From Alphaproteobacteria bacterium GM202ARS2 (GTDB lineage: Bacteria; Pseudomonadota; Alphaproteobacteria; GM7ARS4): DNA of 59,101 nt. A program made the position numbers and the translations under genes. The stretch lies in contig JACONH010000008.1 in the NCBI GenBank assembly GCA_014323835.1, positions 1 through 59,101 on the forward strand. Reading direction: 5' to 3'. Below are positions 1 to 7,476 of this stretch, one piece after another. The notes below the pieces were generated by a model that saw only the letters and a list, made by a program, of their open reading frames with translations, was not told the DNA's origin and searched no databases. Within the stretch, counting starts at the first letter, position 1; the number at the start of each line of letters is the position of its first letter.

Positions 1-92
1 AGGGCGATGTAGGCGGGCGTGATGGCGCGCTTGCCGCTTCTTTTGACGTAGCGGAAGTCTCTTTGGCTGGTGATTGTGGGATAGAAGGGCAT
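1..92 (-). CDS. rnpA: Ribonuclease P protein component, N-terminal part (cut by window edge)
   Basis: RnpA is the protein subunit of RNase P, which trims the 5' leader of precursor tRNAs. Only about 30 N-terminal residues lie in the window. They read MPFYPTIT then SQRDFRYVKRSGKRA, which resembles the usual RnpA start, where a hydrophobic and basic stretch leads into a conserved Arg-rich segment. It sits directly downstream of rpmH on the same strand, the standard bacterial rpmH-rnpA order. ATG at 92 is chosen because homology begins there; no clear Shine-Dalgarno sequence precedes it. The intergenic gap to rpmH is unusually interesting because it holds two parS-like palindromes. Confidence 0.75.
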   Translation of the reverse strand, partial: MPFYPTITSQRDFRYVKRSGKRAITPAYIA

Positions 93-184
93 GAATGTGG
101 GGCTGTGTCGGTTTTGTGTGGCTGGGTTGCGTGTTGGTTGGGGGTGTGTTGGGTTGGTGGGGTGGTTGGTGTGGGTGTGGGAAT

Positions 185-200
185 TGTTTCACGAGAAACA
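185..200. promoter_or_regulatory. parS: parS-like site, one mismatch
   Basis: The 16-mer TGTTTCACGAGAAACA is one base away from the perfect palindrome found 28 bases further on. parS sites are the ParB loading points that cluster around the replication origin in most bacteria. The mismatch (A in place of T in the centre) breaks the CACGTG core, so binding may be weaker. Confidence 0.6.
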
Positions 201-227
201 ATTGTGTTAAAGAAGTGTTATCAAAAT

Positions 228-243
228 TGTTTCACGTGAAACA
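228..243. promoter_or_regulatory. parS: parS-like site, perfect palindrome
   Basis: TGTTTCACGTGAAACA is a perfect 16-base palindrome and matches the widely conserved parS consensus in the form commonly seen in Alphaproteobacteria. It lies 27 bases after the first site, between rpmH and rnpA, which is often an origin-proximal locus. I infer that this window lies close to oriC. parAB and gidAB, which would confirm it, are not in the window. Confidence 0.8.
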
Positions 244-253
244 ATTTATTTTT

Positions 254-388
254 TTATGCGGAGAGTTTTTTTCTGCCTCTTTTTCGTCTATTGGCGAGGA
301 TTTTTCTGCCGCTGACGGTTGCCATGCGGGAGCGGAATCCGTGTCGGCGTTTACGAACGAGGTTGGAGGGCTGGAACGTGCGTTTCAT
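254..388 (-). CDS. rpmH: 50S ribosomal protein L34
   Basis: This 44-residue, very basic protein of the large ribosomal subunit begins [18 protein letters not shown] and ends in the typical [11 protein letters not shown] tail. Both length and sequence match the family closely. The reading frame is open well upstream of this ATG, but homology starts exactly here, so the longer frame is not the gene. A TTGACT hexamer and a weak -10 lie 62 to 90 bases upstream on the minus strand. rnpA follows 161 bases downstream. Confidence 0.97.
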   Translation of the reverse strand: MKRTFQPSNLVRKRRHGFRSRMATVSGRKILANRRKRGRKKLSA

Positions 389-449
389 GGCTTTGTGTCG
401 GTAGTGTGTTGGTTGTTGTGGGTGGGGTGTGGTTGTGTGTATTGAGGGA

Positions 450-478
450 GTGTTAGGGCATAATGCCGTTTGAGTCAA
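450..478 (-). promoter_or_regulatory. Putative rpmH promoter
   Basis: On the minus strand a TTGACT hexamer (473-478) is followed after 17 bases by TAACAC (450-455). The -35 is near consensus and the -10 is weak. This would give an rpmH leader of roughly 55 bases. Confidence 0.4.
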
Positions 479-547
479 GATGTGGATGCACGTTAGGGTT
501 TTTGGGGGCTTTTTTGTGTTTTTTATCAAAGAATTGTGTAAAGTGTG

Positions 548-553
548 TATAAT
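548..553 (+). promoter_or_regulatory. Putative -10 box of the pentapeptide gene
   Basis: A perfect TATAAT stands about 30 bases before the first plausible start codon (585). No good -35 is visible; TTATCA at 523-528 is the nearest candidate, 19 bases upstream. Its position argues against the earlier in-frame ATG at 480 as the true start. Confidence 0.45.
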
Positions 554-584
554 ACGAGGGGGGCATAAAACGAGTGATGTTGAT

Positions 585-2276
585 ATGTGCTTGAATATAA
601 AGAAAAAATCAAAGGAAATATGGCAAAATATGAAGGTACACCCGATTCGGTGGGTTGTTGCTGGTATTATTGGTATTATTATATCGCCTGTTATTATTGC
701 GGTGGTGGCGATGGTGGCGTTTTTGTCTGTCGAACTCATCGAGTATACTTTTAGGTTTCTTTTTAATCAGGACATTTGGGAATGGTTGTCAGGGCGAGAT
801 AGCACGGCTAGTGCAGAGGGAAGTAACACAGTCGACACAGGGGTAGATAGTAAAGGTGATTCAGACCATCGTATCAATATTCTTATTGGGCTGGGTAGTG
901 TGTTGGGTATTGCTGTTCTTGCGTGGCGCAATTACTTATTGCAGATAGAGGCGAAAATTCAATTAGAACAGTTTGAGTTGTCTAAGGAACAGGCGAAAAC
1001 AGCAACACAACAAGCAAAAGCAGCTGAGAAACAATCTGATAGGGAAAACAGGGTGCGAGTCAGCAACCAATTGACTCAGTCAATGGAGAGATTGGAACGG
1101 AAGGACAACAACGGCGAGCCATTAAAAGATGCGCGTATTGGTGGTTTGTACGGTTTGGAGTCTTTAGCTGATGAAGATCCTGAGGGTCACTGTGTGCGTG
1201 TGATGCAAAGAATTATTGCTTATATCCGTGAAAACGCGCAAAAAACTGCGGATGATATGCCAACAGAAAACGGCAATGCCGACACGGATGAACAACGTGC
1301 CAGACCTTTGGGTGAGGACGTGAAGGTGGCATTTGCTATTCTTAAAAGATTGTATGACAGTTATGCTAAAATGCCCGAGCAGAGACAGAATATAAAATTG
1401 GTGCGCTTTTTTGATGATGGTGAACCAAGTGATAGAGAATATTTTCAACCAAAAAAGCCTGTGCGTGATGATTTGGATTTTTCTCGTGCAGACTTTCATG
1501 AATTGGATTTTCGCGGTGTTGATTGGATTGATAGACCCTGTTGTGACCGAACAGATTTTCGAGAGGCTAATTTACGGAATGCCAATTTAGCAGGGGCACA
1601 TTTGGAGGAAGCTCTTTTGCAAAAAGTCGATGCCCACGATGTTAATTTATACAAAGTAAATTTGAGAGATGCTCAGCTGTTTGGAGCTTGGTTAAAGAAG
1701 GCCGATTTGCGTGAAGCAAAATTAGAGAGTGCCGAATTGGATGAAGCTGACTTAGAAAAAGCTCAATTAAATGAGGCAAATTTGACGTATGCTTCTCTAA
1801 ATCAGGTAAATTTAGAAGGTGCTAAAATGAATGAAGTGATTTTGGAGGGTGCTGCATTGTGTGCGACAAGTATGTATGGAGCTGAGTTATATGGGGCAAA
1901 TCTAGAAGGGGCTTGGTTGCATGGGGTAGATTTGCAGATGTCTCGGCTCGTTGGAGCTGATTTAAGTAAAGCAATGTTGCAAGGAGCATATTTGTTTAAT
2001 ACAATGTTGCAAGGGGCTGACTTAAAGGACGCACAACTAGATTATGGACTTTGGGAACATGTTGCAACAGAAGTTCAAGATGGAAATGTGCAGAACTTAG
2101 AACGTTTATTGGAGGGAAAAGTAAAGAATCCACTTAATAGAATGAAAATTATTAGTCGGTTTAACTCCAGGGGTAATGAAGGTTTATGGAAGCCAAAATC
2201 AGCACAAATCTTTTGCCATAAGAAATTTCCCCCTCTAAATTATGAGAAAAACCCCGCCATTTTTTTTGCATCCTAA
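585..2276 (+). CDS. Membrane-anchored pentapeptide-repeat protein, frameshifted near its 3' end
   Basis: A 563-residue product from ATG 585; ATG 630 is an alternative. Visible order: two membrane segments (about residues 24-47 and 97-113), a charged coiled-coil-like stretch rich in Gln, Lys and Glu (about 120-170), a conserved segment with the [12 protein letters not shown] motif and a YIRENA motif, then many A(D/N)LXX pentapeptides (about 295-485), which in this family fold into a right-handed beta helix. The function is unknown. The gene is paralogous to the one at 2610. Its frame breaks at a run of eight T (2260-2267): the paralog's C-terminal region continues in the next frame from there, and deleting one T would fuse the two. 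The DNA is visibly more AT-rich than neighbouring genes, which suggests acquisition by transfer. Confidence 0.75.
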   Translation: MCLNIKKKSKEIWQNMKVHPIRWVVAGIIGIIISPVIIAVVAMVAFLSVELIEYTFRFLFNQDIWEWLSGRDSTASAEGSNTVDTGVDSKGDSDHRINILIGLGSVLGIAVLAWRNYLLQIEAKIQLEQFELSKEQAKTATQQAKAAEKQSDRENRVRVSNQLTQSMERLERKDNNGEPLKDARIGGLYGLESLADEDPEGHCVRVMQRIIAYIRENAQKTADDMPTENGNADTDEQRARPLGEDVKVAFAILKRLYDSYAKMPEQRQNIKLVRFFDDGEPSDREYFQPKKPVRDDLDFSRADFHELDFRGVDWIDRPCCDRTDFREANLRNANLAGAHLEEALLQKVDAHDVNLYKVNLRDAQLFGAWLKKADLREAKLESAELDEADLEKAQLNEANLTYASLNQVNLEGAKMNEVILEGAALCATSMYGAELYGANLEGAWLHGVDLQMSRLVGADLSKAMLQGAYLFNTMLQGADLKDAQLDYGLWEHVATEVQDGNVQNLERLLEGKVKNPLNRMKIISRFNSRGNEGLWKPKSAQIFCHKKFPPLNYEKNPAIFFAS

Positions 2277-2613
2277 TAGTGATACCGATGAGATTTGGCA
2301 AGACAGATGGGAGAACATCTACCCTATAGATTACATCAAGCGAGTAGGCAGCTTCAAACAACCTAAGCTATCGTCGCCATACGAAAAGACCCCTATCTAT
2401 GTTATCCGTGGACTTATTAATAGACAATGTCAGAGATTCTTCGCACTCGTTCCTATGAAGGAGTTTCAAAGTGCACATGGTTTGCGCGCTATGATACAAA
2501 ACTTACCAGACTATAAAGATTATATCAGAGAAAAATTATCTAGGGGAGCCTATCTAGAATGGATAGATAAAATCAGGCGTAACCCACTCTCACCATCGAG
2601 TGACGAATCATGA
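2242..2613 (+). pseudogene. Displaced C-terminal part of the upstream pentapeptide gene
   Basis: This 123-codon frame overlaps the end of the preceding gene by 35 bases and is shifted by one base. Its sequence aligns with the C-terminal domain of the paralog at 2610-4136: DTDEIWQDRWENI matches DDDEILWYEEWDEI, and the later NLPDYKDYIREKLS matches NLDDYSKIKERLS. I therefore read it as the true C-terminus of the gene at 585, separated by a frameshift at the T8 run, and not as an independent gene. It could still be made as a separate peptide from ATG 2242, but no ribosome binding site is obvious. Its end overlaps the next start by four bases (ATGA). Confidence 0.7.
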
Positions 2614-4136
2614 CAGCTAAGCAAAAAAAGCCAATTTGGTTCTGGTGGGTTGCTGGTGTTCTTATTATCGTTGGTATTTTTGTTTGTTGGCTTGGGAGCT
2701 TGGATAAAGAGATGCTGGAAAAATTTGAAAGCATAAGTAAGATACTTTTCAATTTGGGAAGTTTTTTAGGTATTTTTGTTGCTGCGTATGGTGCCCGCGC
2801 ATTGTATGTGCGTGCCATAGCCTCACAGAGCCAAGCAGAAACCGCGCGCAAGACACAAGTCAGTGAGCAATTGACTCAAGCCATGAAGATGTTGGCACAG
2901 ATGGGCAGAAAAGACAAAGAGGCACGCATTGGCGGTTTATACAGCTTGGAATCTCTTGCTAACAACGAACCGATGGTTTACGGCGTGCCAGTGATGAAAG
3001 CTATTGTCGCGTATATCCGTGAGAACGCGCAAAAAACCGCGGGTGAAATGCCAGAAAAAAACGGTAATTCTGATGAGGGCACACAGCTCGCTAAGCCTTT
3101 GGGTGAGGATGTCAAGGTAGCATTTGCTGTTTTGAAAAGATTGTATGATAGCCATGCTAGAACGCCGAAGCAAAGAGAAAAAATAAAGCTGATGCGTTTT
3201 TTTGATGATAGTGATTATGAAGGCAGGTCAAAGCATTGGGGTGTAAGATACCCGGTGCGTGATGATTTGGATTTTTCTCGTGTCGATTTCCGTGAATTGG
3301 ATTTTCGCGGTGTTGATTGGGTTGATAGACCCTGTTGTGACCGTACGAAATTTCAAAATACGAATTTATGGAATGCCAACTTCGTAGGGGCACATTTGGA
3401 AGGAGCAATTTTGCAAGGGGCTTATGCTTATAATATCGATATGCGTGGGGCTAATTTATGGCGTGCTCGATTGCAAGGTGTGAATTTGCTTGGGGCGCGG
3501 TTGCAAGGTTCGAGTTTAAGGGAAGCGGATTTACACGGGGCAATTTTAAGCTCTGCAAAGTTGCAGGGAGCGAATTTGCAAGAAGCAAAGTTGCAAGGGG
3601 CGGACTTGGATGCAGCTAAGTTGCAAGGTATAAGCTTATTTATGGCATCCCTATGGCTGAGTATTTGGTATGACGCAAAAATCGATGACAATAGGAGCAA
3701 TTTGAAGAGAACGTTAAAAAAAGCACAACTTCCAAAAACTAAAATAACGGAAGTCCTTGATAGATTCGATAAGCAAAAGAAAAATAAGTCGCTGTGGAAT
3801 CCTGACCCTGATTCAAAACATATTCTTTGTTGTAATGATTTTTCTAAGAGTCTCGACAACCTCAATGCCGATGTAGAGCGACTGAGTGAAGATGATGATG
3901 AAATCTTGTGGTATGAAGAGTGGGATGAAATTTCTAGAAAGATTCCAGAAGGGTGTCGACACCATACTGTCGATGGTCTTACTCTTTTGTATATTAGTAG
4001 GGACTCTCTCCATGGCTCTTTATGTTTCGATGGTTTGTTTAAGGTAATTAAAAACCTAGATGACTATTCAAAAATTAAAGAACGATTGTCTGAAGAGAGC
4101 CTGCATTTTCTAGAAAATCAAGTATCAAGCGCATAG
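2610..4136 (+). CDS. Membrane-anchored pentapeptide-repeat protein, intact paralog
   Basis: A 508-residue protein with the same architecture as the gene before it: two membrane segments (about residues 8-30 and 41-65), a charged linker with SEQLTQAM, the RIGGLYSLESLA and YIRENAQKT motifs, the shared block DDLDFSR...ELDFRGVDW, then A(D/N)LXX pentapeptide repeats (about 215-350, fewer than in the first copy) and an acidic C-terminal domain with EEWDEI. The RIGGLY and YIREN segment is known from other bacterial pentapeptide proteins; its role is unknown. The start ATG overlaps the preceding stop (ATGA), suggesting co-transcription. The similarity to the upstream gene, including long identical stretches, points to tandem duplication. 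AT-rich like its neighbour. Confidence 0.85.
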   Translation: MTAKQKKPIWFWWVAGVLIIVGIFVCWLGSLDKEMLEKFESISKILFNLGSFLGIFVAAYGARALYVRAIASQSQAETARKTQVSEQLTQAMKMLAQMGRKDKEARIGGLYSLESLANNEPMVYGVPVMKAIVAYIRENAQKTAGEMPEKNGNSDEGTQLAKPLGEDVKVAFAVLKRLYDSHARTPKQREKIKLMRFFDDSDYEGRSKHWGVRYPVRDDLDFSRVDFRELDFRGVDWVDRPCCDRTKFQNTNLWNANFVGAHLEGAILQGAYAYNIDMRGANLWRARLQGVNLLGARLQGSSLREADLHGAILSSAKLQGANLQEAKLQGADLDAAKLQGISLFMASLWLSIWYDAKIDDNRSNLKRTLKKAQLPKTKITEVLDRFDKQKKNKSLWNPDPDSKHILCCNDFSKSLDNLNADVERLSEDDDEILWYEEWDEISRKIPEGCRHHTVDGLTLLYISRDSLHGSLCFDGLFKVIKNLDDYSKIKERLSEESLHFLENQVSSA

Positions 4137-4148
4137 AATGAGGATGCA

Positions 4149-4175
4149 GAATCATGACGGCTAAGCAGAAAAGCC
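4149..4175 (+). repeat. Relic of a third pentapeptide-gene start
   Basis: These 27 bases repeat the start region of the gene at 2610 (2605-2632): GAATCATGAC, then GCTAAGC, then AAAAGCC, with two substitutions and one missing A. Here the frame gives MTAKQKSRP and then a stop. It looks like the remnant of a further tandem copy whose body has been lost. Confidence 0.55.
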
Positions 4176-4242
4176 GACCTTGACGCTTTTTTTTCTGGTA
4201 TGATAAAGGCGATAACGCAAGAAGTCTAAAAAAGGTGCTTTA

Positions 4243-4854
4243 ATGATACCCCTTCTCTTAATCATAGCCGTTCTGTTGTTTTGTATCTTTGCTATTCAGT
4301 TAAGCTTCCTATTTTCTAATAAAAAAGCACTAATGATTGGCAAAGTTGTTGGTGCTGTTCTTATTATTGCTTTTTTTATTTCTTGGATGGTTACATCGCT
4401 TGATTTCTATTTCTATTTGGAAGCACCTGAAGCTAGAGTGCCTGGAGTTCTCGGCTCTTTTATTGCTTTGTATATTCTCAGTATTGTTGCCGTTGTTTCA
4501 CTATGTAACTTTATAATAAAGTTTATACTTGCAAGAGAATTAATTAAATTTGAAAGAGCACTGACGATAGGCAAAATTTCTGGTGCTGTTATTATAATTG
4601 CCTTTATTTTTGGATTTTTCTTCGATGTATGGAGTGGCTATTTGAGGGGGGCTACAGGTCTCGGTGCTACTATTATTTTGTCTATTTTTGCTATTGGTGC
4701 TCTTATTCCTCTATTTACTTTTATAGATAAAGAGTTAGGATATGGTCGTCTCGTGTCTGGAGCTCTCGGTGTTGCTATTTTTTGCTTTTTTTTGCTACTT
4801 GTTGCTATTAATCGATCTTTACCTTTGGCTACTATTGTCGAATCTCTGCGTTAA
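4243..4854 (+). CDS. Polytopic membrane protein with a threefold internal repeat, unknown function
   Basis: A 203-residue, almost wholly hydrophobic protein with about six membrane segments. I do not recognise a family. The sequence repeats itself: KALMIGKVVGAVLIIAF (about residue 29) and RALTIGKISGAVIIIAF (about 106) are clearly related, and GYGRLVSGALGVAIF (about 167) is a more diverged third unit. Each unit is preceded by another hydrophobic helix, so the protein is probably three two-helix hairpins. AAAGGTG lies a suitable distance upstream of ATG 4243. It follows the tandem pentapeptide genes on the same strand with the same AT-rich composition, so it probably belongs to the same acquired island. 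Confidence 0.7.
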   Translation: MIPLLLIIAVLLFCIFAIQLSFLFSNKKALMIGKVVGAVLIIAFFISWMVTSLDFYFYLEAPEARVPGVLGSFIALYILSIVAVVSLCNFIIKFILARELIKFERALTIGKISGAVIIIAFIFGFFFDVWSGYLRGATGLGATIILSIFAIGALIPLFTFIDKELGYGRLVSGALGVAIFCFFLLLVAINRSLPLATIVESLR

Positions 4855-4901
4855 GACCTACAAAGGTGCGATTGTATATAGTGCCTAAAGTGAGCCCACT
4901 A

Positions 4902-5858
4902 CTAAAAATTCATCACCAACACCTCATGTGACCTTTTCACATAGCCGTTCGAGCCATTCTCGCTACGGTTCTTCCCAATTCTCGTCTCTCCCTGTCCCAG
5001 CGTATACTGCCATGCCACCTCGACAATGCGGCAATCCTTATACCACGTCCTTACCGCCTCGCAGTCATTATACGACAAAATGAATCGCCCCTTATGGCGC
5101 GCCAAGCCCGCCGCCAACGCCCCATGGTCAAAGCCCCGATGATGCACCGGAAAGTTCCTCTGCGGATAAATCCCCCGAAACATACGACTATCCCCATCCA
5201 AATAATACGGCGGATCACAATACAAAAAATCCTCCCGATGCCGCGCTAACGTCTCCTTAAAATCTCCCTGTGCCACCGCTAACCCTTCACACCGAAACCC
5301 CCGCACCTTGTCCACCAATCGACAAAACCGCTCTCGCTCCTGATAAATCCCCGACATCCACCCCAAAAACCCAGGCCCATAACTCAAGTTATGATTGAAC
5401 CAATAATGCGCGGCGAGCTCCACATCATCATCCATAAGCCTGCTCCCCTCCCAATGCTCCCGCAAACGCGCCTTCACACGTTGATACGTAGCCTTGCCAG
5501 GCTCCCACAGCATCAGCCTATCCGCCAACCCCTCAGGGTCGCGCAACTGCACCCGCCAATAACACGCCAAAATATCAAACACATCATACGCCTGCACCCG
5601 CAAGCCAAGCTCCTGCGCACAAGCAATCTCCACCGCGCCACCCCCCATAAACGGCGACACCAACGACTCCACATCATCAGGGATATGCTCCACCACATGC
5701 CCCACAGCAAGGCTCTTACCACCAGCATACCGCAACGGCAAACCCTGATAACGGCGATAACGATACCGCCCGTTGCTCCGTAAGCGATGCAATAAATCGC
5801 CCCGTGCACTACGTGCGTCATGTGCGTTACGTGCTTCGTGCTGTCCTGTCATAGCCAT
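4902..5858 (-). CDS. DNA adenine methylase, D12 class (orphan)
   Basis: A 318-residue S-adenosylmethionine-dependent N6-adenine DNA methyltransferase of the D12 (Dam / M.DpnII) class. Motifs in order: the N-terminal LRYAGGKS, motif I SPFMGGGAVE (SAM binding, about residue 68), the DPPYY catalytic motif IV (about residue 196), and the later ILSYND. No restriction endonuclease or specificity gene is adjacent, so it is either a solitary regulatory methylase or a remnant of a restriction-modification or phage system. It converges on the membrane protein gene at 4854. ATG 5858 and ATG 5852 are both possible starts; neither has a clear Shine-Dalgarno. The first 20 residues come from a repetitive ACGTGC-rich stretch and may not be part of the protein. 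Confidence 0.85.
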   Translation of the reverse strand: MAMTGQHEARNAHDARSARGDLLHRLRSNGRYRYRRYQGLPLRYAGGKSLAVGHVVEHIPDDVESLVSPFMGGGAVEIACAQELGLRVQAYDVFDILACYWRVQLRDPEGLADRLMLWEPGKATYQRVKARLREHWEGSRLMDDDVELAAHYWFNHNLSYGPGFLGWMSGIYQERERFCRLVDKVRGFRCEGLAVAQGDFKETLARHREDFLYCDPPYYLDGDSRMFRGIYPQRNFPVHHRGFDHGALAAGLARHKGRFILSYNDCEAVRTWYKDCRIVEVAWQYTLGQGETRIGKNRSENGSNGYVKRSHEVLVMNF

Positions 5859-5959
5859 AAACGCAGTCTATCATGGTGTGGCAGATGTTTCTTGTTTTCT
5901 TGTCGCACCTATGCCATAGTGCGTTTTTCGTGGGGGGTATAAGTTTACGTATAGGGACG

Positions 5960-6313
5960 ATGGACAAGAAAATAGTGAAAATTCCGTTGACGGACGAGTC
6001 GCTGGTGTCTCGCCGTGTCCGCGTTGAGGGTGCGTTGCGTTTGATTATCCGTGACCCCGACTGGGTGTTGAGCAAAACCGTGCCGGTCAGTTTCAAGGGC
6101 TTGCGTCCGCAAGACAAAGTATCCGTCAAAGTCTCGGCGCAGTTATGGGAGCACGCCAAGAAAGCCCTAGAAAGCACCGCGCCCCTAGAAACGCCGCGGG
6201 TGGGTTGTCGGGTTGCTGGCATCTTGCGCCGTCTCAAGATGGACGAGCGGGAATGGAACGAGCCCTATACGCCGTCTTCTCTGCCGTTGCTCCGTGCCAT
6301 GCACAAAGACTAA
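5960..6313 (+). CDS. Small hydrophilic protein of unknown function
   Basis: A 117-residue protein beginning MDKKIVKIPLTDESL. I do not recognise it. It has no signal peptide or membrane segment and is moderately basic. The central part (residues 40-75) alternates charged and hydrophobic residues, which suggests a small folded domain. An in-frame ATG exists at 5873, but that extension is hydrophobic and low quality, whereas AGGGA stands 4 bases before ATG 5960, so the shorter form is preferred. It lies between the divergent methylase and the RluA-type gene, 33 bases before the latter, and may be co-transcribed with it. Confidence 0.6.
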   Translation: MDKKIVKIPLTDESLVSRRVRVEGALRLIIRDPDWVLSKTVPVSFKGLRPQDKVSVKVSAQLWEHAKKALESTAPLETPRVGCRVAGILRRLKMDEREWNEPYTPSSLPLLRAMHKD

Positions 6314-6346
6314 CCCCCGCACGGTTACCCATTGGGGCACGTATAT

Positions 6347-7135
6347 ATGTCTGCCTTCGCTGTCTTGCATGAAGACCGCCACATTGCTCTTATCAACAAA
6401 GCCGCGGGTATCACGACTCACGGCGCGCCGAACAAAACCGACACGGATTCCCTCGCTGCCCACCTTCGTGCGCGTTATGGCACCCTGCCCAGCGATGACG
6501 GCAGCTACCGCGGCGGATTGGTGCATCGCCTCGATAAGCACACCAGTGGTTTGCTGGTGATTGCTCGTAGCCAGCGTGCCTACACGTATCTAAGGGACAA
6601 CTTCCGCACGAAAGTGCATCGCTGGTATGTTGGGTTGGTGTATGGCGTGCCGTCAGCCATGAGCGGCAGTATCTGCGCCCCCATAGGCAAAGACCCACAC
6701 AGCTACCGCAAAAGACGCATCGATAACGACACAGGTAAACCCGCCGTCACGCACTACCACGTGTTACAGGTATTAGGGCGCGATGCCCTTGTCGCTAGTT
6801 TGGTGCGTTTTCGTCTCGACACCGGACGCACGCACCAGATACGTGTGCACATGGCACATTTGGGGTATCCTATCTGGGGCGATAGGCTGTATGCTCCGAT
6901 GCGTATCCATCGCCAAGCGGTTGCCCGCGCTCATAAACGATTCACGCTCGCAGAGGGCGCGCTCGAGTTGAACAGGCAAGCCTTGCACGCCACGGAATTG
7001 GCGTTGCATCATCCTGACCATCAGGGGTATATCCATGGCTATGCACCGTTGCCGACAGATATACGCGGGTTACTGTATACGTTACGCAACATAAGTAACA
7101 TAAGCAACGTTAGCGATGCAGGAGGCTCATCATGA
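6347..7135 (+). CDS. RluA-family pseudouridine synthase
   Basis: A 262-residue enzyme converting specific uridines of rRNA or tRNA to pseudouridine. The signature GGLVHRLDKHTSGLLV (about residue 60) contains the catalytic Asp. RTHQIRVHMAHLGYPIWGD (about 165) is the second conserved block of the RluC/RluD group. The N-terminal S4 RNA-binding domain found in RluC and RluD is missing, so it resembles the shorter RluA-like members; the target site cannot be told. The frame also opens at a TTG (6332), but ATG 6347 follows a GGGG at a usable distance. Its end overlaps rbfA by four bases, so it heads the translation operon here, where many bacteria have infB. Confidence 0.85.
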   Translation: MSAFAVLHEDRHIALINKAAGITTHGAPNKTDTDSLAAHLRARYGTLPSDDGSYRGGLVHRLDKHTSGLLVIARSQRAYTYLRDNFRTKVHRWYVGLVYGVPSAMSGSICAPIGKDPHSYRKRRIDNDTGKPAVTHYHVLQVLGRDALVASLVRFRLDTGRTHQIRVHMAHLGYPIWGDRLYAPMRIHRQAVARAHKRFTLAEGALELNRQALHATELALHHPDHQGYIHGYAPLPTDIRGLLYTLRNISNISNVSDAGGSS

Positions 7136-7476
7136 CGACAGAGACCCGACGCTTGCGGGTTGCCGAGAATGTGCGCCGCACGCTGGCACATATTATCGAA
7201 CGTGAGACTCTCCCCGCACCCGAACTGAAAGGGCAGATGTTGACGGTGACTCGCACATGGCTATCGAAGGATATGGGTAATGTTACAGTATACGTCGTGC
7301 CGTTGAATTGTCGCGACAGCACCGAGACCATAGAGGCTTTGGGTGCGTGTGCGGGCTGGTTGCGCCATCGTTTGAGTCAGAAGCTTGTGCTGAAACGTAT
7401 GCCGCGTCTGCATTTTGTTTATGATGGGCAATTCGATGCGATGGGCGGGCAAAAAGATGGAGACAAAAAGGCATGA
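7132..7476 (+). CDS. rbfA: Ribosome-binding factor A
   Basis: A 114-residue KH-fold protein that binds the 30S subunit and helps 16S rRNA 5'-end maturation, notably in the cold. The N-terminus RLRVAENVRRTLAHII and the later VTRTWLSKDMGNVTVYV are typical of RbfA, as is the C-terminal MPRLHFVYD. Start and stop both form ATGA overlaps, with the RluA-type gene upstream and truB downstream. This is the conserved rbfA-truB-rpsO-pnp order; infB, usually the gene before rbfA, is absent. Confidence 0.93.
   Translation: MTTETRRLRVAENVRRTLAHIIERETLPAPELKGQMLTVTRTWLSKDMGNVTVYVVPLNCRDSTETIEALGACAGWLRHRLSQKLVLKRMPRLHFVYDGQFDAMGGQKDGDKKA

Noticed and set aside
254-739. Minus-strand frame of 161 codons containing L34
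   Set aside because: Only the last 44 residues are protein-like (L34). The upstream part is antisense to the pentapeptide gene and is rich in low-complexity residues.
1465-2040. Pentapeptide repeat array considered as a CRISPR or DNA repeat
   Set aside because: The periodicity is 15 bases and follows codons for A(D/N)LXX, with no conserved repeat and spacer pattern.
2260-2267. Programmed ribosomal frameshift at the T8 run as the firm explanation
   Set aside because: No stimulatory pseudoknot or Shine-Dalgarno element was identified nearby. Mutation, phase variation or sequence error are equally possible, so this is left open in the findings.
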